Position numbers and translations under genes: made by a program. This document shows, in pieces, positions 38,452 through 47,468 of a stretch of 64,000 bases of DNA (positions are counted from its first letter, which is position 1; each line of letters starts with the position of its first letter). Source of the stretch: Flavobacteriaceae bacterium (GTDB lineage: Bacteria; Bacteroidota; Bacteroidia; Flavobacteriales; Flavobacteriaceae). Below the pieces are notes generated by a model that made no database searches, was not told where the DNA came from, and saw only the letters and a program-made list of their open reading frames with translations. The stretch spans positions 1-64,000 of the forward strand of contig NZMG01000003.1 in the NCBI GenBank assembly GCA_002694465.1. Direction: 5' to 3'.

Positions 38452-38910
38452 ACTCTCCCCTCCTTTTTAAGGAGGGGTGCCGAAAGGCGGGGTGGTAAAT
38501 AGTATTCGTTTTGACGAAAAACATTCATAATAGAAAATATTTAGAATCTTTTCGAAAAGAGCTTCGAAACAATGCCACTATAAGTGAGAGGAGATTATGG
38601 AAATTTCTTCAAAAATCACAATTGGATGGAAGGAAATTTAGACGACAACAAAGTATTGGTAATTTTATTGTAGATTTCTATTGTCCTTCGGAACAATTAA
38701 TTATAGAAATAGATGGAGATGTTCATTTTAATCCAATCAACGAAAATTATGATTTTGAAAGATCTAGATATTTAGAAAATTTAGTTTTAAAAGTTCTACG
38801 TTTTAAGAACGAAGAAATTAAAAATGATATTGATTTAGTATTAGAAAAGATAAAAATGGAATTTAAATAGTAACCACCCCTTAATCCCCTCCTAAATTAG
38901 GAGGGGAAAT
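38452..38910 (+). mobile_element. DUF559 element with inverted-repeat ends
   Basis: A DUF559 gene is enclosed by matching ends. On the left is a 9-bp stem (CCCCTCCTT with AAGGAGGGG, 38457-38477), then GCC-GAAA-GGC, then GGGGTGGT (38489-38496). On the right is ACCACCCC (38873-38880), the exact reverse complement, then CCCCTCCTAA with TTAGGAGGGG (38886-38906). The gene and its ends fill the gap between two operon genes exactly. I read this as a small mobile unit, possibly of REP type. No transposase is present. Confidence 0.7.
38511..38870 (+). CDS. DUF559 endonuclease-domain protein
   Basis: The 119-residue protein matches DUF559, related to the very-short-patch-repair endonuclease fold. It has NATISERRLWKFLQ, then FRRQQSIGNFIVDFYCPSEQLIIEIDGDVHF with the expected Asp and Glu-x-Asp catalytic pattern, and a C-terminal VLRFKNEEI. 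TTG 38511 is the only start I can see. It sits inside the inverted repeats of the element described above. Confidence 0.88.
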   Translation: MTKNIHNRKYLESFRKELRNNATISERRLWKFLQKSQLDGRKFRRQQSIGNFIVDFYCPSEQLIIEIDGDVHFNPINENYDFERSRYLENLVLKVLRFKNEEIKNDIDLVLEKIKMEFK

Positions 38911-38919
38911 TAAATAATT

Positions 38920-39705
38920 ATGGATTTAAGTCTAAAAAATAAAAATGCGTTGGTCTGCGGAAGCTCCGCAGGTATAGGAAAAGCTTCGGCTATAGAATTA
39001 GCTTCTTTAGGCGCCACTGTTACATTGATGGCTCGAAATGAAGAAAAGCTTAAAGAAGTATTAAAAGAACTTCCTACTAACGATAATCAAAAACACAATT
39101 ATTTGGTCGCCGATTTTTCAAAACCTGCAAAATTGAAATCGACCATCATAGAAGCTACATTCGATACTACCTTTCATATTTTAATAAATAATACGGGAGG
39201 CCCCAAAGGAGGTCCTATATTTTCGGCAGAAGTGGAAGAATTTACCAAAGCTTTTAGTCAGCATTTGGTTTGTAACCAAATTTTAGTTCAAAATGTAGTC
39301 CCAGGAATGAAGGAAGCGGGATATGGTAGAATAATTAATATTATTTCAACTTCAGTAAAACAACCTATTGACGGATTGGGAGTAAGTAATACGATACGTG
39401 GTGCGGTGGCAAATTGGAGTAAAACCATGGCTAATGAATTGGGTGCCTTCGGAATCACAGTAAACAATGTATTACCTGGGTTTACAGCGACCGACCGTCT
39501 CGATGATATAGTAGCCAATGCTTCTAAAAAAATGAACAAAACTGAAAAAGAGGCTGGTGAATTCATGAAAAATCTTGTCCCAGCAAAGCGATTTGCTCAA
39601 CCTGAAGAAATTGCCTATGCCGTCGCCTTTTTGGCAAGTCCCGCTGCCAGCTACATTAACGGAATAAATGTTCCTGTAGATGGTGGAAGAACAAAATCTT
39701 TGTAA
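38920..39705 (+). CDS. Short-chain dehydrogenase/reductase
   Basis: The 261-residue SDR has an N-terminal cofactor motif CGSSAGIGKASAIELASLG, a LINNTGG motif and a C-terminal NGINVPVDGGRTKSL. The usual catalytic Ser is in ISTSVKQPIDGLGVSNTIRG; the tyrosine position reads SNTIRGAVANW, so the standard YxxxK motif is not evident and activity may be altered. It lies in the kynurenine operon, role unknown. Confidence 0.87.
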   Translation: MDLSLKNKNALVCGSSAGIGKASAIELASLGATVTLMARNEEKLKEVLKELPTNDNQKHNYLVADFSKPAKLKSTIIEATFDTTFHILINNTGGPKGGPIFSAEVEEFTKAFSQHLVCNQILVQNVVPGMKEAGYGRIINIISTSVKQPIDGLGVSNTIRGAVANWSKTMANELGAFGITVNNVLPGFTATDRLDDIVANASKKMNKTEKEAGEFMKNLVPAKRFAQPEEIAYAVAFLASPAASYINGINVPVDGGRTKSL

Positions 39706-39714
39706 TTTTATCTT

Positions 39715-40797
39715 ATGAAACGTAAACTAAGAATTAACGGTCACTCGCATTTACTTCCTTATCCTGAGGAAATTCCTCAATTCATGAAGGATAAAGGAAT
39801 CTTTTGGGTAGATAAAGACCGAAAGTTTATGCTTCAAAAAGATTGGAGTCGCCCAGTTACCGATTCTAGTTTTTTTCTTGATGAAAAACTAGAATGGATG
39901 GAGCGTTTTAAGATTGATCACGCTGTAGTGCTTAATCTTTCACAATTATACGGAAATGGATTGCGTGTGGAAGAAATGAAGCAGGCGCTTCGATTTCAAA
40001 ATGATTTTAACGCAAAAGTGCAACACGACCATCCTTCAAAATTTACTTGTGGATTTGTTGTACATCCCGGATTTGTAAGAGGAGCACTTTGGGAAATAGA
40101 ACGTTGTGTAGAAGAACTAGGCATGCAGCTTTTATGCTTACCAACCCATTATATGGATACCATTGGTACGTGGCGCTGCATTTTTGATGAAGAAAACGAA
40201 CCCATTTTTGAGCTTGCTTCAAAATACAATCTTGCTGTAGAAATTCATCCATACGACGGTGAAAAATTCATAAAATTAGAAAACACTTCTTGGCGCTTTC
40301 ATTTAATATGGATGCTTGCCCAGTGTGCAGATGCCTATCACTTTTTAACATTGAATGGTTATGCTGATAAATTTCCAAATATGCGTACCTGTTTTGCACA
40401 TGGAGGTCAGTTAGCGCAAATAAATTTAGGAAGACGTATTCAAGGCTTTGATGGACGTCCCGATTTATTTGAAGGAAAAGTACATCCAAGAAAAAGTGTG
40501 GGTCATAAAAATATCTTTTTCGATACCCTAGTGCACGACACTGGTTCCTTACAGCTTTTGGTAAAAAACCAAGGAAGTAAACAAGTAATTATGGGATTGG
40601 ATGATCCATATCCATTAGGAGAAATGGAAAGTGTAAAACAATCCTCTTATCCTGGAAAAATTTTAGATTTGGCTCGTGAACAAGGTATCGTAACCCAAGA
40701 GGATTGTGATGCAATTTGGGAAAACAATGTAATACAATGGCTTTGTGGCGATGATGAAGTTGCAAAGAAAAAATTGATTGATAGAATTTCAAGTTAA
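39715..40797 (+). CDS. Amidohydrolase, probable 2-amino-3-carboxymuconate-6-semialdehyde decarboxylase
   Basis: The 360-residue metal-dependent decarboxylase of the ACMSD family has the metal motif NGHSHLLP (HxH), EIHPYDG, CFAHGGQ and an Asp in GLDDPYPLGEM. It would act on the ring-opened product of 3-hydroxyanthranilate. The dioxygenase that makes this substrate is not encoded in the window. It is followed by an O-methyltransferase gene with a one-base overlap. Confidence 0.85.
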   Translation: MKRKLRINGHSHLLPYPEEIPQFMKDKGIFWVDKDRKFMLQKDWSRPVTDSSFFLDEKLEWMERFKIDHAVVLNLSQLYGNGLRVEEMKQALRFQNDFNAKVQHDHPSKFTCGFVVHPGFVRGALWEIERCVEELGMQLLCLPTHYMDTIGTWRCIFDEENEPIFELASKYNLAVEIHPYDGEKFIKLENTSWRFHLIWMLAQCADAYHFLTLNGYADKFPNMRTCFAHGGQLAQINLGRRIQGFDGRPDLFEGKVHPRKSVGHKNIFFDTLVHDTGSLQLLVKNQGSKQVIMGLDDPYPLGEMESVKQSSYPGKILDLAREQGIVTQEDCDAIWENNVIQWLCGDDEVAKKKLIDRISS

Positions 40798-41438
40798 TGG
40801 ACTTTTTACCAAAAAAGATTGACCAATACGTAGTAGCTCATTCCCAACCAGAGCCTCAACTATTACAAGAATTAAGCAAAGAAACTTGGCAAAAGGTGTT
40901 AGCTCCCCGTATGCTAAGTGGCCATTTGCAAGGCAGGGTTTTAAGTATGCTTTCAAAATTAGTTCGTCCAAAGAATATATTAGAAATTGGAACGTATACA
41001 GGGTATTCTGCTTTGTGTTTAGCCGAAGGAATGCGTAAAGATGGAAAATTACACACCATCGATATTAATGAGGAATTAAATAATTTTCAGCGGAAGTATT
41101 TTGACAAATCTGGTTTCGGTGACCAAATCATTCAGCATTTGGGCAATGCCTTAGAAATTATCCCGAAACTTTCTGAAGATTTTGACTTGGTTTTTATTGA
41201 TGCCGATAAAAGTAATTACCCAAACTATCTAGAATTATTGTTGCCAAAACTAAAATCTGGAGCTGTTATTTTAAGTGATAATGTTCTTTGGAGTGGCAAA
41301 GTAGTTGAAAAGGTAAAGGAGGATGATATAGATACACAAGCTTTATTACGTTATAACAAAATGTTGAATGAAAATCCGCAACTTGAAACTGTTTTATTGC
41401 CCATTCGAGACGGCTTAACTGTATCTAGAGTGGTATAA
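40797..41438 (+). CDS. O-methyltransferase, caffeoyl-CoA type
   Basis: The 213-residue SAM-dependent enzyme has LEIGTYTGYSALCLAEGM (motif I), DLVFIDADKSNYPNYLELL with metal-ligand Asp, and SDNVLWSG, all typical of class I O-methyltransferases that use a divalent metal and a catechol-like substrate. It is the last gene of the plus-strand operon and converges with the response regulator gene. Confidence 0.9.
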   Translation: MDFLPKKIDQYVVAHSQPEPQLLQELSKETWQKVLAPRMLSGHLQGRVLSMLSKLVRPKNILEIGTYTGYSALCLAEGMRKDGKLHTIDINEELNNFQRKYFDKSGFGDQIIQHLGNALEIIPKLSEDFDLVFIDADKSNYPNYLELLLPKLKSGAVILSDNVLWSGKVVEKVKEDDIDTQALLRYNKMLNENPQLETVLLPIRDGLTVSRVV

Positions 41439-41439
41439 A

Positions 41440-42078
41440 TTAAGGTATAAATATTTTGTTTTTTATTGCATAAATAACCAGCCCTGTTCTATTACGGAGA
41501 TTTAGTTTTTCAAAAATAGCATCCCGATAACCTTCTACTGTTTTAGGACTTAAAAACATTTTTTCGGCAATTTCACGATACGTCATTTCGGTACATGCAT
41601 ACTTAATAAAATCGATTTCACGATCCTTTAAAACCAAATGACTGTTTTCTGTATCAGTTAATGAATCGACTAAGACCTTTGTTACTGTGTTAGTATGATA
41701 AAACCCCTTTTCCATGACTTCTAAAAGTGCTTTTTCAAGTTCAGCCTTCTTAACATCTTTCATTAAATACCCTTTCGCTCCTGCGCGTAACATTTTAAGA
41801 ATTGTTTTTTCATCTTCTTCTATAGATAATGCAAGTACCTTAATATCTGGAAAGTCTTTGTGAAGATGTTGGGTGGTTTCTATACCGTTTAAAATAGGCA
41901 TATTAACGTCCATTAAAACAATATCTGGTATCTTTTTGGTGTCGTTTATTTTATCTAATAATTCTTGTCCGTTTTTACAGGTGTAGAGTACAGAGAATTC
42001 TTCAAATCCTTCAACTAGTCCACCAATTGCTTGTGACAAGAGGTTGTGGTCATCGACCACTACAACGGAGTACTTCAT
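41440..42078 (-). CDS. NarL/LuxR family response regulator
   Basis: The 212-residue protein has a receiver domain with phospho-accepting Asp in VLMDVNMPILNGIE and Lys in YLMKDVKKAEL, and a C-terminal LuxR-type HTH (MTYREIAEKMFLSPKTVEGYRDAIFEKL). It overlaps the kinase gene by four bases, its likely partner. Confidence 0.94.
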   Translation of the reverse strand: MKYSVVVVDDHNLLSQAIGGLVEGFEEFSVLYTCKNGQELLDKINDTKKIPDIVLMDVNMPILNGIETTQHLHKDFPDIKVLALSIEEDEKTILKMLRAGAKGYLMKDVKKAELEKALLEVMEKGFYHTNTVTKVLVDSLTDTENSHLVLKDREIDFIKYACTEMTYREIAEKMFLSPKTVEGYRDAIFEKLNLRNRTGLVIYAIKNKIFIP

Positions 42079-42839
42079 GATTGTTTATTTTTATACGTTA
42101 AAAGAAATTGAGTCCCCTTCCCTTTTTTGGATTCAATGATTGCCTTAGCACCAATAATTTTGGCTCTATTCTTTATGTTAGACAGCCCAATGCCTCTGGA
42201 CAATTGTGAGACATCGAATCCTACACCATTGTCTTCGGCCTTAATTTCTAAAGTCTCTTCAGTATAAGTTAGCTTTACTATAAGTTGAGTTGCTTTTGAA
42301 TGTTTAATGGTATTTGTAAAAAATTCTTGAAGCATCCTAAAAATAATCGTTTCTACTTTTGTATTTAATTCAAAAGTTTCTTGATTATACTCTAAAGTTG
42401 TTTCAAGATACTTCATTCTGTTAAAGCGTTGAATTTCCATCTTTAATGCCTCAATAAGGGTAAGACTCGAAAAGGTATCTGGATTAATAAGTTTAGAAAG
42501 GTTCCTTAATTCCTTTAAACATTCGCTTATTGTTTCAGAGGCTTCAGAAACGTTGCCACAGGTTTCATCTGCTTCATTTAATTGAATTTTTGCCAACGTA
42601 AGTAATTGCCCAATATTATCGTGTAATTCCCAACTTATGTTCCGGAGTGTTTCCTCTCGTATTTCAATCTGAGTTTCAATAATTTCCTCTTTAAATTTGT
42701 TTTCAGTTTCCTGTTGTATACGCACCAATTTATTTTTCCTCTTTTGAAAAATAGCAAAGAGTAAAATTACCGTTAAGGCTAACGCAAATGCTATTATAGA
42801 AAAAACTATTAAAAACGATTGTATTCCTTCTTGGTCCAT
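42075..42839 (-). CDS. Sensor histidine kinase (HisKA_3 type)
   Basis: The protein of about 254 residues has one N-terminal membrane helix (residues 10-32), a coiled-coil linker, the phospho-accepting His in ISWELHDNIGQLLTLAKIQL and an HATPase domain (AEDNGVGFD, then GIGLSNIKNRA). It lacks a large extracellular sensor. ATG 42839 gives the shorter form; an upstream start at 42860 is possible but overlaps the membrane protein more. Confidence 0.92.
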   Translation of the reverse strand: MDQEGIQSFLIVFSIIAFALALTVILLFAIFQKRKNKLVRIQQETENKFKEEIIETQIEIREETLRNISWELHDNIGQLLTLAKIQLNEADETCGNVSEASETISECLKELRNLSKLINPDTFSSLTLIEALKMEIQRFNRMKYLETTLEYNQETFELNTKVETIIFRMLQEFFTNTIKHSKATQLIVKLTYTEETLEIKAEDNGVGFDVSQLSRGIGLSNIKNRAKIIGAKAIIESKKGKGTQFLLTYKNKQS

Positions 42840-43435
42840 AGAAATCCGGTCATATAACAACCGTAAAGTATTACATTTAAACTCAATAAAATAATCTTGT
42901 AACTAAGCCCCATGATATTCGTATATTTTGCTAGAAAAAATAACGGAATCATCCCCACGTAAAAGAGTAAAAGTGCAGTAGATATCCAGAAACTGAGTTT
43001 GTATTTAACTATTAATACCTCATCACTATTTAACAGTTGGTGAAAATGAAACAATGTCAACACCATTAAAAATAGTGCTCCAGTAACAAAAGTGTAACTA
43101 TGGTAAACATTCCAATTTTCAAAGCAAAGACTTAAAAATGCAATAACACCAAATAATATACTAAATACAATAACGGTTTTCTTGAAAACTTTCCTTTTTA
43201 AAATGGAATGGTACCAATAAAAATAGAAAAGCATACTAGAAATAGTATAGGCATTATAAACTCCATTATTATTGACATAAAAAATATCTCCTAAAATTGC
43301 CCCTAAAGCATCTATAAGCAATGTATACCAAAGAAAAATTAAAAAATACTTTTCTTTGGAATGCCTATATTTAGCATAAGTAACCAGCGCTATTAAAGCT
43401 GTTATTAATTCTAGTAAAGTAACTAAATAAGGCAA
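42809..43435 (-). CDS. Multi-pass membrane protein of unknown function
   Basis: The 208-residue protein has about six membrane helices spread along its length and few polar loops. It overlaps the start of the sensor kinase gene, so it may be the sensory input of that short-input kinase; this is inference from position. No family recognised. Confidence 0.8.
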   Translation of the reverse strand: MPYLVTLLELITALIALVTYAKYRHSKEKYFLIFLWYTLLIDALGAILGDIFYVNNNGVYNAYTISSMLFYFYWYHSILKRKVFKKTVIVFSILFGVIAFLSLCFENWNVYHSYTFVTGALFLMVLTLFHFHQLLNSDEVLIVKYKLSFWISTALLLFYVGMIPLFFLAKYTNIMGLSYKIILLSLNVILYGCYMTGFLWTKKEYNRF

Positions 43436-43450
43436 AGTTTTATTTTAATT

Positions 43451-43939
43451 TTAATAGTCGTGAGGAGGCTTACCTCCATGACCATAATTAAGTGCATTTA
43501 AACTATCTAGATTTTCATGTGTATCTTCAATAGGAAAAAAACCTTGCTTTAAGGGATTACCCTCCCCTTTTGCTGTGGGAACCATAAAGACCGTGCTATA
43601 GCCAGGATCTGGATAATTACCCTGAGACGGGTAAGCGCCTAAATAAACACGCAACCCTAGATTTTTCTTTCCCATTCGTGCCCCTTCCTGTTCTACATAA
43701 GAAATATATTTTTTTAAGGTATCCAAAGAAAACCAAAACTCCCTTGTATCTTCATATCCTAAAGTATCATTTAAAATAGTAGCTCGAGTTTGTTTATAGG
43801 TTTCTTCCAATCTATTAGCTTCCTCAAAAGAAATAGTCTGTACTGGAGAAGTGACAACAACTTCTTCACAAGATGAAAACAGCGTGACTGAAATAAAAAT
43901 AAAAGCAATGAGAAGTTGCGATGATTGTGTAAGCTTCAT
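43451..43939 (-). CDS. Hypothetical lipoprotein
   Basis: The 162-residue protein has a lipoprotein signal (residues 1-24, LFSSC) and a mature part with YISYVEQEGARMG and a GGKPPHDY tail. Similar small lipoproteins are common in Flavobacteriaceae, but I cannot name a family. It is upstream of the membrane protein and kinase, on the same strand. The 221 bases before it are very AT-rich and hold no gene I can see. Confidence 0.78.
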   Translation of the reverse strand: MKLTQSSQLLIAFIFISVTLFSSCEEVVVTSPVQTISFEEANRLEETYKQTRATILNDTLGYEDTREFWFSLDTLKKYISYVEQEGARMGKKNLGLRVYLGAYPSQGNYPDPGYSTVFMVPTAKGEGNPLKQGFFPIEDTHENLDSLNALNYGHGGKPPHDY

Positions 43940-44160
43940 AATAATGATTTTTTAAGGTTTACGTAAAGTTAGATATTATTTACTTAAAAATACCAAAACA
44001 GCATAATAGGAAGACTTAAATAAAAAATATAACATATTAATTTTCAATTACTTAAATCATTTATTATGTATAAAAAAAGGGAAATAAGGTAAAAAAAAGG
44101 GTTATTACCCCCATATGAAATACAGGGAAATACCCTTTTAGATTTAAATTAAATATTCAA

Positions 44161-44721
44161 TTAATGTAGAGAAACAAACTTGGTCTTTTTTAAAACATAG
44201 TAAATTCCCATACCAATACCATACCCTAAAAAAGCACCCACTAAAATATCGCTTGGAAAATGAACCCCCACATAAATTCTACTGAAAGAAAAAAGAACAG
44301 GCCACAGATAGAACAAATATACCCATCTTGTAAACTTCCTTAAACTGAATACTACAAAAGTTGTTACTGCAAAACTTACTGAGGCATGTCCAGAAAAGAA
44401 ACTAAAATCTATAGGAAACTGAAGCACCCTAATAGTTTCTGAAAGCTCTGGCACATTATTAGGTCTTAATCTTTGTACCGATGTTTTGGTAATATACTTT
44501 AGCCCAAAGCTTACTAAAAAGGTAAGTATGGTAAAAGCTGCCACCCATAGGGCTTCCTTCTTTTTATAAAATTTAAAAATAATAAGAATGAAAAAGACAA
44601 AAAGAAATGTCCAACTTTCAATTTGGGTTACAAATATCCAAAAAGGATCAAAATTATCTGATCCTAAACTATTGAGGTAAATAAAAAGTTCTCGATCCCA
44701 ATCCGCAAGGGTTTTAAACAT
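44161..44721 (-). CDS. PAP2 family membrane phosphatase
   Basis: The 186-residue membrane protein has the three PAP2 motifs: KTSVQRLRP, FFSGHAS and SRIYVGVHFPSD. Likely substrates are isoprenyl or lipid phosphates at the inner membrane. It follows tatA directly, with no gap, so they are co-transcribed. Confidence 0.94.
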   Translation of the reverse strand: MFKTLADWDRELFIYLNSLGSDNFDPFWIFVTQIESWTFLFVFFILIIFKFYKKKEALWVAAFTILTFLVSFGLKYITKTSVQRLRPNNVPELSETIRVLQFPIDFSFFSGHASVSFAVTTFVVFSLRKFTRWVYLFYLWPVLFSFSRIYVGVHFPSDILVGAFLGYGIGMGIYYVLKKTKFVSLH

Positions 44722-45006
44722 CTAGAAGTTTCTTTTGATAGGACCTGTAATATCGTCTACGTCTTCCTTCACCTTATCTATTTCTTTGGTGACATCCTTA
44801 GAAATATCCTTGAAATCTAGTCCTTGCTTTTCGGCACTTTTGGTGATTTCGTTTTTTATATCGTCTGTAGCATTTCGTATTTGACGCATTCCTTTACCAA
44901 GCCCTCGTGCAATTTCAGGAACTTTATCGGCTCCAAAAACCATAAGCACAATAAATAGGATAAATCCTATTTCTGCACCGCTTATAAATAAAGGAAGTAC
45001 TTGCAT
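44722..45006 (-). CDS. tatA: Twin-arginine translocase subunit, TatA/E type
   Basis: The 94-residue protein has an N-terminal membrane helix (residues 6-22, ending FGADKVPEIARGLG with the FG hinge) and an amphipathic helix, then an acidic tail. It forms part of the pore for folded proteins. TatC is not in the window. Confidence 0.92.
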   Translation of the reverse strand: MQVLPLFISGAEIGFILFIVLMVFGADKVPEIARGLGKGMRQIRNATDDIKNEITKSAEKQGLDFKDISKDVTKEIDKVKEDVDDITGPIKRNF

Positions 45007-45041
45007 ACTGCAAATATAATCAAGTTAAGGCTTATAAATTA

Positions 45042-45070
45042 AAAAGCCCTGCTAAACTAACAGGGCTTTT
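45042..45070 (-). terminator. Intrinsic terminator after the M1 peptidase gene
   Basis: AAAAGCCCTG pairs perfectly with CAGGGCTTTT around a nine-base loop. Read on the minus strand the stem is followed by a T-rich stretch. It lies just beyond the stop of the M1 peptidase. Confidence 0.85.
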
Positions 45071-45091
45071 ACAAATTTTTTTAAAAAAGGT

Positions 45092-47401
45092 TTATTCTCC
45101 TTTTACTTTATTTTTAAAAGTATCGAACTCTCCTGTCTTTTCTTCTTTTGGCCAAGTATTGTTTGAGGTATCAATATCAGCAGTTTCTTCATCTGGATCA
45201 ACCACAATTTTGGTGATTTCCATTTCTGAAGCTATTACTTTTCCAACCGATTTATCATTCTTTCTCCAAATTTGAGCAGGATAAGTGATACGCTCTGTAC
45301 TTCCGTCAGCATAAGTATACTCTGCAATGATTGGCATTGGAATTCCCCCCGGTTTGTCGAAAGTTACTTCGTAAAAATATTTAGGGTTCTTCAGTTTTGC
45401 TCTATCTGCTGGGTCCATATTATCCATAATATATTCCTGAAGGGTAACCACATCATTTAAAGTAGCCGTTTTCATAGATTCTTCAAAATCTTCGCTTCCT
45501 TCTTCTACTAAATATACTAAAGGAGGTAAATCGCTCTCCTTCATTCCTCGTGCTTCCATCATTTCACGAACTTGCTTGTTCATTTTTGAAGTGACATAGA
45601 ATTTCTTAACACCTTCCACTCCAATATCGGTATAATCCGTCGTATAGAACCAAGCTCTCCAAAACCAATCCAAATCTACTGCCGAAGCATCTTCCATTGT
45701 ACGGAAGAAATCTTCAGGATTTGGATGCTTAAACATCCATCTTTGAGAATAGGTTCTAAAGGAATAATCAAACAATTCTCTTCCCATAATAGTCTCGCGA
45801 AGAATATTTAATCCAGTAGCAGGTTTTGAATACGCATTCGCTCCAAAATTATGTATGTTTAATCCTTTCGTCATGATAGGCTCAAGATAATCTTGATCTC
45901 CTGCCATATAATCAACAATATGCTTCGCAGGTCCTCTTCGTGAAGGATAGGCTTTATTTGGAGCAATAGCCTCTGGATACCATTCTCCAAAATCTTGTTC
46001 GGCAACATACTGCACAAAAGTGTTAATTCCTTCGTCCATCCAAGTCCATTGACGCTCATCACTATTCACAATCATTGGGAAGAAATTATGCCCCACTTCG
46101 TGAATGATCACACTCATCATCCCATATTTTGTCCTTTCACTATAACTCCCATCTTTATCTGGGCGACCATAGTTCCAACAAATCATAGGGTATTCCATCC
46201 CTTGATTTTTTGCATGTACCGAAATGGCTTTGTGGTACGGATAATCAAAAGTCATTCTAGAATACGACTTTAACGTACTAGCAACTACTTTGGTTGACCA
46301 ATCTTCCCACAATGGATTTCCTTCTGGAGGATATACCGATACGGCCATAACATCTCTATTGCCAATCTTCACAGCCATCATATCCCAAATGTATCTTCTT
46401 GAGGTCGCAAAACCATAATCACGCACATTCTCTGCGCGAAATTTCCAAGTTTTCTTGGTGGTTGCAAATCCTTTGGAAGCTGCTTCTGCTTCTTCCTGGG
46501 TTACTATAACTACGGGTTCTGTGTAACTTTTCTTGGCGCGCTCATAGCGATCCATCATCTCTTTTGAAAATACTTCCTTTCTATTCAACAAAACACCAGT
46601 AGCATCTAAGGTATGGTCTGAAGGTACCGTAATACTCACATCAAAATTTCCGAAAGGCAATGCAAACTCATCTCTTCCCCAAAACTGGCTATTTTGCCAT
46701 CCTTCTACATCGCTATATACAGCCATTCTCGGATAAAATTGTGCAATCACATACCCTTTGTTTCCGTCATCAAAAACCTCATATCCGCTTCGAGCACGGT
46801 CAATGGTGTGGTCTGGAATATTATACCACCACTTAATAGAAAAGGTAAATTTTTCACCTGTCTTTAAATGTTTTGGCATCTCCACACGCATCATGGTTCT
46901 ATTTATGGTATGTGGCAACGGTTTTCCATTGGCGTCTTTTACCCATTCAATTTTAAACCCTCCATCAAAACCTTCACCCATATATTTTCCTACAAAATCC
47001 GATGCCATTTCAGCAGGAAAGGCACCGCTTGGCTCAATAAGAGGAGACTTAGAATCTCTAGCTCGTACATTTTGGTCAAGTTGTACCCAAAGATATTCTA
47101 AAGCATCTGGTGAGTTATTGGTGTAGGTAATAGTTTCTTCTCCATACAGTCTTGAATTTTTATCATCAAGTTCAAGATTCATGACATAATCTGCTTGTTG
47201 CTGGTAATAATTTGGCCCTGGAGCACCGTTAGGAGAACGGTACATATTGGGAGTAGAAAACTCTTCGTATAATTGCTTAAAACGATTGTTGTTGTAATGC
47301 CCTGGCTTGCGTTCTTCTTTTTTCTCTGAAGTATCTTGAGCAAAAGATGTACCTGCTACTAAGAATACAATTACCAGAAAAATGTACTTTAATAATTTCA
47401 T
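45092..47401 (-). CDS. M1 family aminopeptidase
   Basis: The 769-residue zinc peptidase has a signal peptide (ending GTSFAQ), an N-terminal beta domain, and the zinc motif VIIHEVGHNFFP followed by WTWMDEGIN with the third ligand Glu. The C-terminal portion extends past the usual catalytic core with acidic repeats. Probably periplasmic or outer-membrane associated. Single gene with its own terminator. Confidence 0.94.
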   Translation of the reverse strand: MKLLKYIFLVIVFLVAGTSFAQDTSEKKEERKPGHYNNNRFKQLYEEFSTPNMYRSPNGAPGPNYYQQQADYVMNLELDDKNSRLYGEETITYTNNSPDALEYLWVQLDQNVRARDSKSPLIEPSGAFPAEMASDFVGKYMGEGFDGGFKIEWVKDANGKPLPHTINRTMMRVEMPKHLKTGEKFTFSIKWWYNIPDHTIDRARSGYEVFDDGNKGYVIAQFYPRMAVYSDVEGWQNSQFWGRDEFALPFGNFDVSITVPSDHTLDATGVLLNRKEVFSKEMMDRYERAKKSYTEPVVIVTQEEAEAASKGFATTKKTWKFRAENVRDYGFATSRRYIWDMMAVKIGNRDVMAVSVYPPEGNPLWEDWSTKVVASTLKSYSRMTFDYPYHKAISVHAKNQGMEYPMICWNYGRPDKDGSYSERTKYGMMSVIIHEVGHNFFPMIVNSDERQWTWMDEGINTFVQYVAEQDFGEWYPEAIAPNKAYPSRRGPAKHIVDYMAGDQDYLEPIMTKGLNIHNFGANAYSKPATGLNILRETIMGRELFDYSFRTYSQRWMFKHPNPEDFFRTMEDASAVDLDWFWRAWFYTTDYTDIGVEGVKKFYVTSKMNKQVREMMEARGMKESDLPPLVYLVEEGSEDFEESMKTATLNDVVTLQEYIMDNMDPADRAKLKNPKYFYEVTFDKPGGIPMPIIAEYTYADGSTERITYPAQIWRKNDKSVGKVIASEMEITKIVVDPDEETADIDTSNNTWPKEEKTGEFDTFKNKVKGE

Positions 47402-47468
47402 GTTTTTTGATTGTTAATTTGTAAAAAAGTGTCTAAAAATAGTTTTTATTGTTCAGTTTGTCACGTTA

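Noticed and set aside
45272..47126. Open frames on the plus strand opposite the M1 peptidase
   Set aside because: They are shadows of the minus-strand gene, with no recognisable protein features.
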